Shown here: positions 26,227 through 34,366 of the stretch, piece after piece
How positions within the stretch are numbered: position 1 is the first letter of the stretch
Layout: each line of letters opens with the position of its first letter
Origin: Arminella tubonensis
Lineage (GTDB): Bacteria > Pseudomonadota > Alphaproteobacteria > Rhizobiales > Rhizobiaceae
Direction: 5' to 3'
DNA: 38,134 nucleotides
Assembly: GCF_003240585.1 (NCBI RefSeq)
Contig: NZ_PCDP01000022.1
Location: 1 to 38,134 of the forward strand
Notes under the pieces: model-generated
Database searches by the model: none
What the model saw: only the letters and a program-made list of their open reading frames with translations
What the model was told of the DNA's origin: nothing
Translations under genes and position numbers: made by a program

Positions 26227-26550
26227 GAGTTCGGGTCCATTTGCGGACAGTCTTATACAAACCCGAAGCCATGAGAAGGTCTTCGGACTTCCAGCTGTTG
26301 AGAAAATCCCGTGGGAAACATTGGTTTACAAAATTTGCCGGAATGGAAATGTTGAGCAACAAAGGGAAGGTGACCGGTTCGCTGGGGCAAGCCATGACGG
26401 CGTCGAGCCGGCCGATATGCGACGCTTGGAACCCGCCGCCTTGCCGCCTTTTCAGGCAGACAAAGCGGCGGACGGCTGGTCGCTTGGGAGGCGATTGGTC
26501 AAAGAGGCGGCGAGGCAGTCAGGGCATAGCGGGCAAGCCTGAATATATTT
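26227..26550. other. Intergenic region, no supported gene
   Basis: These 324 nt separate the response regulator start from the sugar permease stop. The first 120 nt are relatively AT-rich and should hold the two-component promoter; the rest is GC-rich. Small open frames on both strands lack ribosome binding sites and family features. No terminator hairpin with a T-run was seen. Confidence 0.4.
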
Positions 26551-27546
26551 TCAGCTTCGACCCTTCTTGTTCATGAAGCTCAGACTTAACACGGCGAATA
26601 TAAGCGCCCCCGTGCCGACCTGCTGCCAGTAGAAGTTCAGCCCGGTTAAAAGTAGCCCGTTTGCAACGATGCTGAGGAGCAGGACGCCGAGCACGGTCCC
26701 CAGGACGTTCGGGCGCCCAAGCGGGCTGAGCGTCGTGCCGATGAAGGTGGCACCGATGGCGTTGAGCAGGAAGGCGTTGCCGGACGAGGGGATGTACACG
26801 GTGACCGTTGCCGTCAGGATGAGCCCGGCTGCTGCGGCGACGATGCCGGCGATCACGAATGTGATGGCGACATGGGCGCGGATGGCTATGCCGGAATATC
26901 TGACGACGCTCGGCTGGATACCCACCGACAGCACGACGCGTCCAAAGCGGCTGCGGGCGAAAACGATCGCCGCAACGACGATAATGCCGATGGCGACGAT
27001 CAGCGGCACAGGGAACCCGCCGATGGTGCCATGGCCAAGGAAGCGGAATGCCGCAGGCACGCCGTTGGGCGGCAGATAGACGGGATTTCCGCCGTCGGTC
27101 AGCATCTGCTGTATGCTCCGGCCGATGAACAGCGTTCCGAGCGTGGCCAGAAAAGGCGAGATGCCGATCCCCGAAATCAGCAGCGCGTTGAATGCTCCGA
27201 CCAGCCCTCCGGCGGCAAGTCCTGCCAGCGCTGCGATTGCCACAGGCTGCCCTGCAAGCACGAGTGAGACGAAGGCAAAACTCGCAAAATCCACAGCTGT
27301 CCCGACCGAAAGATCGATGCCGCCCGAAGAGACCGCGAAGGTCATCGCAACCGAAACGATCGCCAGCAACGTGAAATTGTTGACAAGGATGCTTTGCAGA
27401 TTGGCGACACTGAGGAACGTCGGAGCGGCAGCGGCGAAAACGACGAAGACGCCAACGAGCGCCAGTATCAGCCCGTAGCGTCCCAAATGGTCAAGGAGCC
27501 GGTGGGGAAGGCTGGCAACGGCTGGCGTGGAGGTCGAAACGGACAT
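26551..27546 (-). CDS. Sugar ABC transporter permease (RbsC family)
   Basis: A 331-residue, very hydrophobic permease of the BPD_transp_2 family. The sequence VSSGGIDLSVGTAVDF near residue 75 is the family hallmark (G-G-I-D-L-S-V-G), and the end shows N-A-I-G-A-T-F-I-G-T-T-L-S-P-L-G-R-P-N. It is the last gene of a four-gene operon (binding protein, ATPase, two permeases) and follows the other permease by 3 nt. Together the two permeases make the channel. The sugar is unknown. Confidence 0.9.
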   Translation of the reverse strand: MSVSTSTPAVASLPHRLLDHLGRYGLILALVGVFVVFAAAAPTFLSVANLQSILVNNFTLLAIVSVAMTFAVSSGGIDLSVGTAVDFASFAFVSLVLAGQPVAIAALAGLAAGGLVGAFNALLISGIGISPFLATLGTLFIGRSIQQMLTDGGNPVYLPPNGVPAAFRFLGHGTIGGFPVPLIVAIGIIVVAAIVFARSRFGRVVLSVGIQPSVVRYSGIAIRAHVAITFVIAGIVAAAAGLILTATVTVYIPSSGNAFLLNAIGATFIGTTLSPLGRPNVLGTVLGVLLLSIVANGLLLTGLNFYWQQVGTGALIFAVLSLSFMNKKGRS

Positions 27547-27549
27547 GGA

Positions 27550-28572
27550 TCAGCTCTCCTGTCGGCGCAGCAGGGTGGTGGCGGAAACGACGACGAGGAT
27601 CAGGGCGCCTTGAATACCGCTCACCAGCGTGCTTGAAATGTTGAGGAGCTGGAAGCCATTGACCAGGAAGCCGACGAGAAGCACCGACAATAATGTGCCG
27701 GTGATGGTCGGCACCAGTCGGCGGGAAAAGACGGAACCGAGCAACGCGGTCACGACAACCGGCAGCAGCATCTCGCCGGACCCGGTCGTGCTGCCGCTGA
27801 GATAGGAAACCGAAAGCACTCCGGCGATGCCGCCACAAAGGCCGGCGGCGACAAACGCGCCAGCGACGAGCCGGTTGACCGGAAGGCCGGCGGCGTGGGC
27901 TGCATCGGGAAATTCGCCGACCGCATAGAGACGCAGCCCGAGTGGCGTATATTGGACAACTGCTGCAACGATCGCTGTGAAGCCGATGAGGATGTAGGCC
28001 AGAACCGGGATGCCAAAATTATCGGTCGAGGAAAGCACCGAGAGAAACGGGGTCGACGCCGGCAGCACGGTATTCTGCGTCAGCACCAGTTCCAGACCGG
28101 CGACGACGTTCATCACGGCGAGCGTCGCGAGCAACGGTACGATGCCTGCGACCACGACGGCCAGTGCGTTGACGACGCCGATCAGCGCACCCGTCGCAAC
28201 TGCCGCGGTGATCGCGAGAGGGTCGCCGTAGCCGAGCTGAATGAGAGTGGCGTAGACGGCAGCGCTGAGACCCATGTTCGCTGCGAGCGACAGATCGATG
28301 CCGCCGGTGACGACGTTAGAGCCGCCGGCAATCAGGACGACGGTAAGGCCGATTGCCAGCACGCCCGATATAGCCGACTGGCCGAGCACATTGCCGATGT
28401 TGCCGATGCTGAGGAAATAGGGTGCGGTCAGCGAGAAGATCAGCAGGATGGCAGCAAAAGCGATAACGGATCCGCCCCTCAACGCCGCCGCCGCGAAATT
28501 CCTGCCGAACTGACGTTTGCCGGTCTCCGGCGCTTCGAAATCGACTGCAGCGAAATGAACATCAGCCGACAT
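27550..28572 (-). CDS. Sugar ABC transporter permease (RbsC family)
   Basis: A 340-residue paralogue of the downstream permease. The N-terminal 30 residues are cytoplasmic, the first membrane helix is at about residues 34-55, and the hallmark NVVTGGIDLSLAANMGL is at about residue 86. Its ATG at 28572 lies inside the ATPase gene (11-nt overlap), so translation is coupled. Two distinct RbsC-type permeases in one operon point to a heterodimeric channel, unlike ribose systems that use one. Confidence 0.9.
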   Translation of the reverse strand: MSADVHFAAVDFEAPETGKRQFGRNFAAAALRGGSVIAFAAILLIFSLTAPYFLSIGNIGNVLGQSAISGVLAIGLTVVLIAGGSNVVTGGIDLSLAANMGLSAAVYATLIQLGYGDPLAITAAVATGALIGVVNALAVVVAGIVPLLATLAVMNVVAGLELVLTQNTVLPASTPFLSVLSSTDNFGIPVLAYILIGFTAIVAAVVQYTPLGLRLYAVGEFPDAAHAAGLPVNRLVAGAFVAAGLCGGIAGVLSVSYLSGSTTGSGEMLLPVVVTALLGSVFSRRLVPTITGTLLSVLLVGFLVNGFQLLNISSTLVSGIQGALILVVVSATTLLRRQES

Positions 28573-30106
28573 TGCGAAGCGCCTCCGCAGAGCCTGTCGA
28601 TTGAGCCAGCACTTCGTCCGGCGTGGTTAGGGAGGACTGGAATTCACGAACGACGCGGCCGCGGAAGAAAACAAGAATGCGATCGGTGACGCCGACCAGC
28701 TCCGGCAAGTCGGACGACAACACGATCACGCCTGCGCCGCGCGCGGCAAGATCGCCGATGAGGGTATAGATCTCAACCTTGGAACCGATGTCGACGCCGA
28801 CTGTGGGCTCGTCGAGGAGGTAGATTTCGGAGTGGCGGCTGAGCCATTTGGCGATCGCCACTTTCTGTTGATTGCCGCCGGAGAGTGTGCGGACCAACGC
28901 CTCGCGTCCCGCCGTCTTCACCTCAAGGCGACGGATCAGAGCGTCCGCCTCGCTGCGCTCACGGTTCCGGTTCAGGAACCCGAAACGCGTGAAGCTGCGC
29001 AGGGACGACAATGTGATGTTCTCGCCGACGCTCAGATCGAGCGCTACGCCGTGGCGACGCCTGTCTTCTGGAACTAGAGCGATATGCCGATCGGTCGCCT
29101 GAGACGGAGTGACGGAGCGCGTCGCAACGCCGGCGACTTCAATGCTGCCCGAGGTTGCTGTTTCCAGTCCGAACAGGGTGCGGATCAGTTCCTTTGCGCC
29201 GGAGCCGAGAAGGCCGGTGATCCCAAGCACTTCACCCCGTCGAAGGGTCATGGAAACGTCGCGGTATTTGCCCACAGACGTCAGGCCATCCAGCTTTAGG
29301 ATGTCCTCTCCGAGCACGACATCTCGCTTCGGGAACATGTCTTCGATATCGCGCTCGATCATCAGCTTGGCGATGGCTGAAGCCGTCGTCTCGCGGATCG
29401 GCAGCGATGCGACGCTCTGGCCGTTGCGCAGCACGGTGACGTGGTCGCAGAGCTCTTCGATCTCGTTCAAATAGTGCGAAATATAGATCACCGTAATGCC
29501 CTCGTCGCGCAGACGACGGATCAGCCGGAACAGAATATCCGCTTCCCGGCGGACGAGCGCCGCCGTCGGCTCATCGAACACCAGCACTTTCGGCTGGTTG
29601 AGAAGGGCACGCGTGATCTGCACGATCTGCTTTTCGGCAGTGGACAGCTCGCTGATGAGCGCGCCGTTCGGCAATCTTATCGCGAAGTAGTCGTTTAGGA
29701 TTTCCGACGCCCGGCGCTGCATGGCGCGCCGATCGAGAAAGGGAGTGCCGGCAATTCGAATCTCACGGCCGAGGAAAAGCGCTTCGCCGACGGTAAAGGT
29801 CGGCACCAGCAGGCGGTCCTGGTGGATGAAGTGGATGCCAAGCTCCTCGGCAAGGTGCGGCGTCAGTCTGTCGAAGGTGCGTCCGTCGATCTCGATGCGG
29901 CCGCCATCTGGATGATGCAGTCCGGCAAGCAGCTTGATCAACGTCGATTTCCCGGCCCCGTTCTGGCCGACAAGGCCGTGCACGGACCCACGCCGGACAA
30001 AAAGGGAGGCACCGGCCAGGGCCTGGGCGCCACCGAAATGCTTGGAGATTTCCTCCAGCCGAATGATATCGCCGCCATCTTCCGCAGCGCGGGACGTTGC
30101 TGTCAT
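28562..30106 (-). CDS. Sugar ABC transporter ATP-binding protein (RbsA/MglA family, double domain)
   Basis: A 514-residue protein with two ABC domains. The first has Walker A GQNGAGKST at residues 47-55, the variant signature ELSTAEKQ usual for this family, and Walker B VLVFDEPT. The second has the relaxed nucleotide loop GLLGSGAKEL instead of a true Walker A, then LSGGNQQKVAIAKWL and IYLLDEPTVGVD, as in RbsA and MglA. The start follows GGAGG by 7 nt. It energises the two permeases downstream. Ligand unknown. Confidence 0.92.
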   Translation of the reverse strand: MTATSRAAEDGGDIIRLEEISKHFGGAQALAGASLFVRRGSVHGLVGQNGAGKSTLIKLLAGLHHPDGGRIEIDGRTFDRLTPHLAEELGIHFIHQDRLLVPTFTVGEALFLGREIRIAGTPFLDRRAMQRRASEILNDYFAIRLPNGALISELSTAEKQIVQITRALLNQPKVLVFDEPTAALVRREADILFRLIRRLRDEGITVIYISHYLNEIEELCDHVTVLRNGQSVASLPIRETTASAIAKLMIERDIEDMFPKRDVVLGEDILKLDGLTSVGKYRDVSMTLRRGEVLGITGLLGSGAKELIRTLFGLETATSGSIEVAGVATRSVTPSQATDRHIALVPEDRRRHGVALDLSVGENITLSSLRSFTRFGFLNRNRERSEADALIRRLEVKTAGREALVRTLSGGNQQKVAIAKWLSRHSEIYLLDEPTVGVDIGSKVEIYTLIGDLAARGAGVIVLSSDLPELVGVTDRILVFFRGRVVREFQSSLTTPDEVLAQSTGSAEALRNVG

Positions 30107-30134
30107 TTGAAGCCTCCGGTTCGGAAATCTGCAA

Positions 30135-30166
30135 AAGCGGCTCGGACAACGATGCCCGAACCGCTT
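30135..30166 (-). promoter_or_regulatory. Stem-loop between the sugar-binding protein and ATPase genes
   Basis: AAGCGGCTCGG and CCGAACCGCTT form an 11-bp stem with one pair that is a G-U wobble in the minus-strand transcript, and a 10-nt loop. It lies 10 nt after the binding-protein stop and about 28 nt before the ATPase start. As in the other two transporter operons of this window, it probably protects the binding-protein message or attenuates the downstream genes. Confidence 0.6.
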
Positions 30167-30176
30167 GAGGGGAGGA

Positions 30177-31190
30177 TCAGCCGATGCCGAGCTTCTTGGT
30201 CACTTCGCCGACATTTGCCTTGTTGGCAATCAGCGCCGGCACATAGGTCTCGCGCGGCAAGGTCTGGCCCGCCAGAAGCTTTGCGACGTTCTGAATTGCT
30301 GTCCGGCCAATTTCTGCCGGCTGCTGCGCGACATCGGCGCCAGCAGGCGAATTCGGGTCGGCGACGAGCTGAAGCACTTCGGGGCTGCCGTCGACGCCAT
30401 AGGTGCGGATTTCGGTGCGGCCGGCGGCAGCGAGCGCCTGCGTGGCGCCAAGCTGTGGGATGTCCCAGGCCGACCAGATCGCCTTGATCGAACCCTTTTC
30501 CGGATATTTGTTCAACAGCGCCGTGATCTGTGTGAAGGCATCCTGCACCGTATTCGGGATGACGTCGCGCAGTTCCGGCTGGAGGATCTTCACCTTCGGG
30601 AAATATTTGACGACGTTGACCAGTTGGTCGTAGCGGATCGCGCAGGGCGTGACGCCGTAGAAGCCGTTGAACACGACGATGTTGCCTTCGCCGCCGATAT
30701 CGGAGACGAGCTGCAAGGCGAGGTCCTTGCCGATGCCCCAGTTGTCGGAAGTCGTGTTGTTCAGCGAATTCGTCGAGCCGACGTCGACGGTCAGCACCGG
30801 AATGCCCGCGTCACGCGCCTTCTTCAGCCAGGGGTCGATGACGCTGAGCGTTCCGAGGATCTGGACGATCGCGTCCGGCTTCTGTGCGATTAGCGTTTGA
30901 AGCTGAGAGACGAGCTTGCCGTCGTTGCGACCCGCGTCAACCGCGATCGGCTCTCCGCCGAGGCGCTTTACTTCGGCGATCTGGGCGTTATAGGCCTGCA
31001 GGTCGAAGAAATGGTCAGTGCCCGTCGCACTAATGGCGATACGCTTGCCTTTCAGAGACAGCTCCGCGTCGGCGGCAGCGGCCGGGCTGCGCCCAACGAG
31101 GGCCGCGCCAGCAACCGCAACGCTTGCCGCTGCCGACAACTTCAACAGATCCCGGCGTCCGATACCGCTTTTCGAATTTTCGTAGTCCAT
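30177..31190 (-). CDS. Periplasmic sugar-binding protein (RbsB-like, Tat signal)
   Basis: A 337-residue binding protein of the periplasmic-binding-protein 4 (RbsB-like) family. The N-terminus has a twin-arginine motif, G-R-R-D-L-L-K-L at residues 11-18, a hydrophobic stretch and A-A-A-A-D near residue 40. The mature protein shows the two-lobe pattern with KPDAIVQILGTLSVIDPWLK and ARDAGIPVLTVDVGSTN. It is the first gene of the operon (ATG after GGAGAG) and lies 145 nt downstream of pcaB. Nearness to the pca genes might suggest an aromatic-glycoside or plant-derived sugar, but that is speculation; nothing in the sequence identifies the ligand. Confidence 0.88.
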   Translation of the reverse strand: MDYENSKSGIGRRDLLKLSAAASVAVAGAALVGRSPAAAADAELSLKGKRIAISATGTDHFFDLQAYNAQIAEVKRLGGEPIAVDAGRNDGKLVSQLQTLIAQKPDAIVQILGTLSVIDPWLKKARDAGIPVLTVDVGSTNSLNNTTSDNWGIGKDLALQLVSDIGGEGNIVVFNGFYGVTPCAIRYDQLVNVVKYFPKVKILQPELRDVIPNTVQDAFTQITALLNKYPEKGSIKAIWSAWDIPQLGATQALAAAGRTEIRTYGVDGSPEVLQLVADPNSPAGADVAQQPAEIGRTAIQNVAKLLAGQTLPRETYVPALIANKANVGEVTKKLGIG

Positions 31191-31207
31191 GTCCCGCTCT
31201 CCATAAA

Positions 31208-31232
31208 TAATATCTATAGAATAAGTATATTA
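31208..31232. promoter_or_regulatory. AT-rich inverted repeat upstream of the sugar-binding protein gene
   Basis: TAATAT at 31208 and ATATTA at 31227 are 6-bp inverted arms with a 13-nt spacer, about 18 nt upstream of the start at 31190 in a strongly AT-rich patch. It is a plausible operator or promoter core for the sugar transporter operon. Chance is possible in such an AT-rich stretch. Confidence 0.3.
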
Positions 31233-31335
31233 ACGAGCGTGCCGAGGAACGGATTTCTAAAAATGCTCCTGAGTTGGGAAAAGTCGAACGGCTTGCAAAT
31301 GTACCAACAACATCGCTTCTACAGGCATTCGCGGG

Positions 31336-32388
31336 CTATCGGGTCGTCGCTCCGAAAACGTCTATGTCCTCAATGAGCCTCTGGGCCAGGCGTAGTGCGC
31401 TACCGCATGCGATCGCCATCTGCGGCAGAAGCAACCATTCGAGTGTCCATGCGGCGCCGGAGCGCTCCTGTTCATGCACCATCGATTGGTGGATGCCCGA
31501 CACCTGCACGGCGTTGAAGCGGGCGAGCGAAACCAGTACTTCCGCCGCGACCGGGTTGCGCTTATGCGGCATGGCGGACGAGCGGCCGCCGCCTGCCAGT
31601 TTCAGTTCATCTCCGGCCTGTGCCAGCAGGGCAATGTCCAGGCCCATCTTGCCGAGGCTGCTGGTGATCAGTGAAAAAAGCCCTGCGATGTCCGCGATCT
31701 TGCCGCGTTGGCTTTGCCATTGCAGTTTGTCCGAAAGACCAAGCTCCTGAGATAATGTTGACCGGACGGCTTCCGCCTTCATTCCGAGCTTGTCGAGGGT
31801 CCCCGCCGCGCCGCCGAACTGGACTGGATAGATCTCGCGCGCCAGCCGACCGCCGTATTCGATCAACGGGTCGCGCCAGGAGCGCAATCTGTCCGAGACG
31901 GCAATGGGGATGGCTGCCTGCATCCTCGTGCGGCCCATCATCCGATTGGTTCCGAATTGCCGATCGAGCGTGTGCAGCGCTGTCACGATTGCGGATAGTC
32001 TGGCGGCAAACAGCAAATTTACTCCCTTCAGCCGGAGCATCAGGCTGGTGTCGATCACATCCTGGCTGGTGGCGCCAAAATGGACGTGCTGCGCGGCTTG
32101 GCCGCCGACTGCCGCACGAAGTTGTAAGACAAGGTCGGGCACGACGACCCCGTCCGTCGCGGTTGCCGATTTAAGCGACACGATCTCCGGTTCGAAAGAG
32201 GCACAAACGTTTGCGATCCGCTCGGCGTCGTCACCGGCAATAATCCCGTGCTTGGCTTCGGCCTTTGCCAGAGCTGCCTCGAACCTGAGCATGGCACGGA
32301 TATCCGCCTCGGCTGAAAAATACCGGGCGGTCTCCTCGTCCCCGAGTAGGCCGGAGAGAAACGGATGATCGAAAGCGGAAATGCTCAT
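31336..32388 (-). CDS. pcaB: 3-carboxy-cis,cis-muconate cycloisomerase
   Basis: A 350-residue member of the fumarase/aspartase superfamily. HVHFGATSQDVIDT (about residues 101-114) and the signature GGGRSSAMPHKRNPV (about 266-280) are complete. It converts 3-carboxymuconate, the ring-cleavage product of PcaGH, to 4-carboxymuconolactone in the cytoplasm. At 350 residues it is shorter than the Pseudomonas enzyme (about 450), which I take to be usual for rhizobial PcaB. It is the last gene of the operon, 7 nt after pcaG. Confidence 0.93.
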   Translation of the reverse strand: MSISAFDHPFLSGLLGDEETARYFSAEADIRAMLRFEAALAKAEAKHGIIAGDDAERIANVCASFEPEIVSLKSATATDGVVVPDLVLQLRAAVGGQAAQHVHFGATSQDVIDTSLMLRLKGVNLLFAARLSAIVTALHTLDRQFGTNRMMGRTRMQAAIPIAVSDRLRSWRDPLIEYGGRLAREIYPVQFGGAAGTLDKLGMKAEAVRSTLSQELGLSDKLQWQSQRGKIADIAGLFSLITSSLGKMGLDIALLAQAGDELKLAGGGRSSAMPHKRNPVAAEVLVSLARFNAVQVSGIHQSMVHEQERSGAAWTLEWLLLPQMAIACGSALRLAQRLIEDIDVFGATTR

Positions 32389-32395
32389 GTCGTTT

Positions 32396-33010
32396 TCAGA
32401 TGTCCAAAAACACCGTTTCCTTCTCGCCTTGCAGGTGGATGTCGAAGGTGTAGACCGGTGCCACGCCCGACGCGATCAGGGTTGCGACGCGATGGCGGTG
32501 CTCGATACGCGCAAGCAGCGGATCTTCCGCATTGGCCGCGGTTTCGTCGGGAAAATACATTCGCGTATTCAGGCCGAGGTTGATGCCGCGCGCCACGATC
32601 CAGAAAGTGATGTGCGGCGCCATCCTGCGTCCATCCTTGTAGGGGACGCGGCCCGGCTTGACGGTTTCGAACAGGAAGGTTCCGTCATCGCCGTTTGTCG
32701 GGCAGCGGCCCCAGCCGGTCAAGTTTGGATCGGCCGTGCCACGCATCTCCGAAGGGCTGTTGTAGAGGCCGGCGCTGTCGGCTTGCCAGATTTCGACGAG
32801 GGCGTCTTTGATCGGCGATCCGGCGCCGTCGATAACACGGCCGGTGACGGTGATCCGCGTTCCCAGCGTCTTGTCGTTGATCATCGAGGCTCCGAGATCG
32901 GACCCGTAGACGCCGGTAATGCCGCAGAAATTCGGGGTGAGGCCAATGTGAACGTAGGGGCCGGCTGTCTGTGACGCCGTTTCCTTGAGGTAGCCAAGTT
33001 CCTGCACCAT
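32396..33010 (-). CDS. pcaG: Protocatechuate 3,4-dioxygenase, alpha subunit
   Basis: A 204-residue intradiol dioxygenase subunit. TAGPYVHIGL at the N-terminus and VTGRVIDGAGSPIKDALVEI with WQADSAGLY are the family core; HITFWIVARGIN replaces the iron-binding HIH of the beta chain. With PcaH it forms the Fe(III) enzyme that opens protocatechuate to 3-carboxy-cis,cis-muconate. The ATG overlaps the pcaH stop (TGATG), as expected for subunits made in equal amounts. Confidence 0.95.
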   Translation of the reverse strand: MVQELGYLKETASQTAGPYVHIGLTPNFCGITGVYGSDLGASMINDKTLGTRITVTGRVIDGAGSPIKDALVEIWQADSAGLYNSPSEMRGTADPNLTGWGRCPTNGDDGTFLFETVKPGRVPYKDGRRMAPHITFWIVARGINLGLNTRMYFPDETAANAEDPLLARIEHRHRVATLIASGVAPVYTFDIHLQGEKETVFLDI

Positions 33011-33759
33011 CAGTTGCCCTCCAGCCGGTTCTCGAACATGGTCGAGCGGCGTCCGCGCAGGATGATATCGAATTTATAGGCCCGCGCGTCCATCGGGATG
33101 GTGTTGCCCCAATCGAGTGGAGCAATCAGTTGCTCGATTGCCCTGCGGTCGGGGATAGTGCCGACGATCGGACATTTCCAGATCATCGGGTCACCTTCGA
33201 AATACATCTGCGTGATCAGTCGCTGGGCAAAGCCGTGACCGAAGATCGAGAAGTGGATATGGGCAGGGCGCCAATCGTTGACGCCATTCGGCCAGGGATA
33301 GGCGCCAGGACGAACGGTGCGGAACGAGTATTGGCCGTCTTCGTCGGTAATGGCGCGGCCGCAGCCGCCGAAATTCGGATCGAGCGCAGCGATATAGGTT
33401 TCCTTCTTGTGGCGATAGCGACCGCCTGCATTGGCCTGCCAGAATTCGACCAAGGCGTCGGGGATAGGGCGGGCGCGTTCGTCGAGAACACGACCGTGGA
33501 CAATGATGCGCTCGCCGATGGCGCTCTCACCCGGCTTTGCGAAATTGTGGATCAGGTCGTTGTCGAACTCGCCGAGGATGGAATGGCCGAAGACGGGACC
33601 GGTAATCTCGGAGATCGTGCCATCCAGCGACAGCAGCGCCTTTTGCGGAGAGCGAAGAACAGAAGTCTTGTAGCCCGGGGTGAAGGCGGGCGCATGCCAG
33701 TTCCGGTCGCGGGGGAAGAATGCGCCCGTTTCGGGCCTCTTGTTCGGTATGTCAGACAT
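33010..33759 (-). CDS. pcaH: Protocatechuate 3,4-dioxygenase, beta subunit
   Basis: A 249-residue catalytic subunit from the ATG at 33759, which follows GAGG by 7 nt and gives the standard N-terminus; an open extension upstream runs through pcaC in another frame. The four iron ligands are visible as Tyr115 (GGRYRH), Tyr154 (GAYPW), His167 and His169 (RPAHIHFS). [20 protein letters not shown] with WQANAGG is the intradiol-dioxygenase signature region. It lies 13 nt after pcaC and couples to pcaG. Confidence 0.95.
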   Translation of the reverse strand: MSDIPNKRPETGAFFPRDRNWHAPAFTPGYKTSVLRSPQKALLSLDGTISEITGPVFGHSILGEFDNDLIHNFAKPGESAIGERIIVHGRVLDERARPIPDALVEFWQANAGGRYRHKKETYIAALDPNFGGCGRAITDEDGQYSFRTVRPGAYPWPNGVNDWRPAHIHFSIFGHGFAQRLITQMYFEGDPMIWKCPIVGTIPDRRAIEQLIAPLDWGNTIPMDARAYKFDIILRGRRSTMFENRLEGN

Positions 33760-33772
33760 GTAGTGCCTCGGG

Positions 33773-34177
33773 TCAGGCCGCGCTTTCAGCGTCCATCTGT
33801 TCATAGGTTTTTTTGGCGATCTTGATGGCGTGGTTCGCCGCCGGCACGCCAGCGTATATCGCCACATGCAGCAGCGCCTCGCAGATGTCGTCGCGCGTCG
33901 CGCCCGTATTGGCTGTTGCCCGGACATGCATGGCCACTTCCTCGTCCTGTCCGAGGGCTGCAAGAAGGGCGATGGTCACGATCGAACGCTCGCGTTTGGT
34001 AAGACCCGGACGGGACCAGACCGTGCCCCACGCCCCCTCTGTTATCAGCTCCTGGAACGGTCTGTCGAAATCGGAGGCTGCCGCCTCAGCCCGGTCGACG
34101 TGATCGTCGCCAAGGACCGCGCGCCGCGTGGCCATACCTTGATGATAGCGCGCAGATGGCGCAGACGTTTCACGCAT
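33773..34177 (-). CDS. pcaC: 4-carboxymuconolactone decarboxylase
   Basis: A 134-residue enzyme of the CMD/AhpD-like family. The ATG at 34177 is chosen for the GGAGA site 5 nt upstream; ten more codons are open before it. It shows [35 protein letters not shown] and the C-terminal [20 protein letters not shown] with PAANHA, all typical of PcaC. It converts 4-carboxymuconolactone to beta-ketoadipate enol-lactone, the substrate of PcaD. Its start overlaps the end of the pcaD remnant by 8 nt, so it is now effectively the first intact gene of the operon. Confidence 0.93.
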   Translation of the reverse strand: MRETSAPSARYHQGMATRRAVLGDDHVDRAEAAASDFDRPFQELITEGAWGTVWSRPGLTKRERSIVTIALLAALGQDEEVAMHVRATANTGATRDDICEALLHVAIYAGVPAANHAIKIAKKTYEQMDAESAA

Positions 34178-34280
34178 CAGCTTCTCCATGCACGACCAAA
34201 GCGACAAATGGCTCCGCGGTCACCGGCTCGCCGATGACCTGATGCCGAACCGTCACGCTATCGATGCGAGCGAATTGCAC
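34170..34280 (-). pseudogene. pcaD: Vestigial pcaD (beta-ketoadipate enol-lactone hydrolase), N-terminal remnant of 36 residues
   Basis: A GTG at 34280, preceded by GGAGGAG, opens a 36-residue frame beginning MQFARIDSVTVRHQVIGEPV (valine codon read as Met) and ending at a TGA at 34170-34172. That N-terminus resembles the start of PcaD alpha/beta hydrolases, and the position is right: rhizobial operons run pcaDCHGB. The remaining roughly 230 residues, with the catalytic Ser, Asp and His, are missing. The remnant ends VVHGEADA. Translation signals and reading frame up to pcaC are kept, with an 8-nt overlap, so the short frame could still act as a leader that couples translation to pcaC. Confidence 0.7.
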
Positions 34281-34302
34281 TGGAATTCTCCTCCTTGCCC
34301 AG

Positions 34303-34330
34303 ATTGTATGTTTATTCTGGTTTGGTAAAA
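34303..34330 (-). promoter_or_regulatory. Possible promoter of the pcaCHGB operon
   Basis: On the minus strand TTTTAC, a 16-nt spacer and TACAAT lie just downstream of the PcaQ box and about 20 nt before the GTG of the pcaD remnant. The weak -35 fits a promoter that needs an activator such as PcaQ. Confidence 0.4.
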
Positions 34331-34350
34331 TGATATTTCTTCGGTTTTCC

Positions 34351-34366
34351 ATAACCAACGAGTTAT
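34351..34366. promoter_or_regulatory. PcaQ binding site
   Basis: ATAACC-AACG-AGTTAT has perfect ATAAC/GTTAT arms and closely matches the published PcaQ box ATAACC-N4-GGTTAA of Sinorhizobium. It lies between pcaQ and the pca operon and overlaps the first ATG of pcaQ (34365), so bound PcaQ could repress itself while activating pcaCHGB. Confidence 0.75.

Noticed and set aside
26241..26576. Open frames of 60-190 codons between the response regulator and the sugar permease
   Set aside because: No ribosome binding site, low-complexity Arg/Pro-rich translation and overlap with the permease end; treated as non-coding.
33760..33963. Upstream extension of pcaH through pcaC
   Set aside because: It overlaps pcaC in another frame; the start at 33759 has a proper site and the normal PcaH N-terminus.
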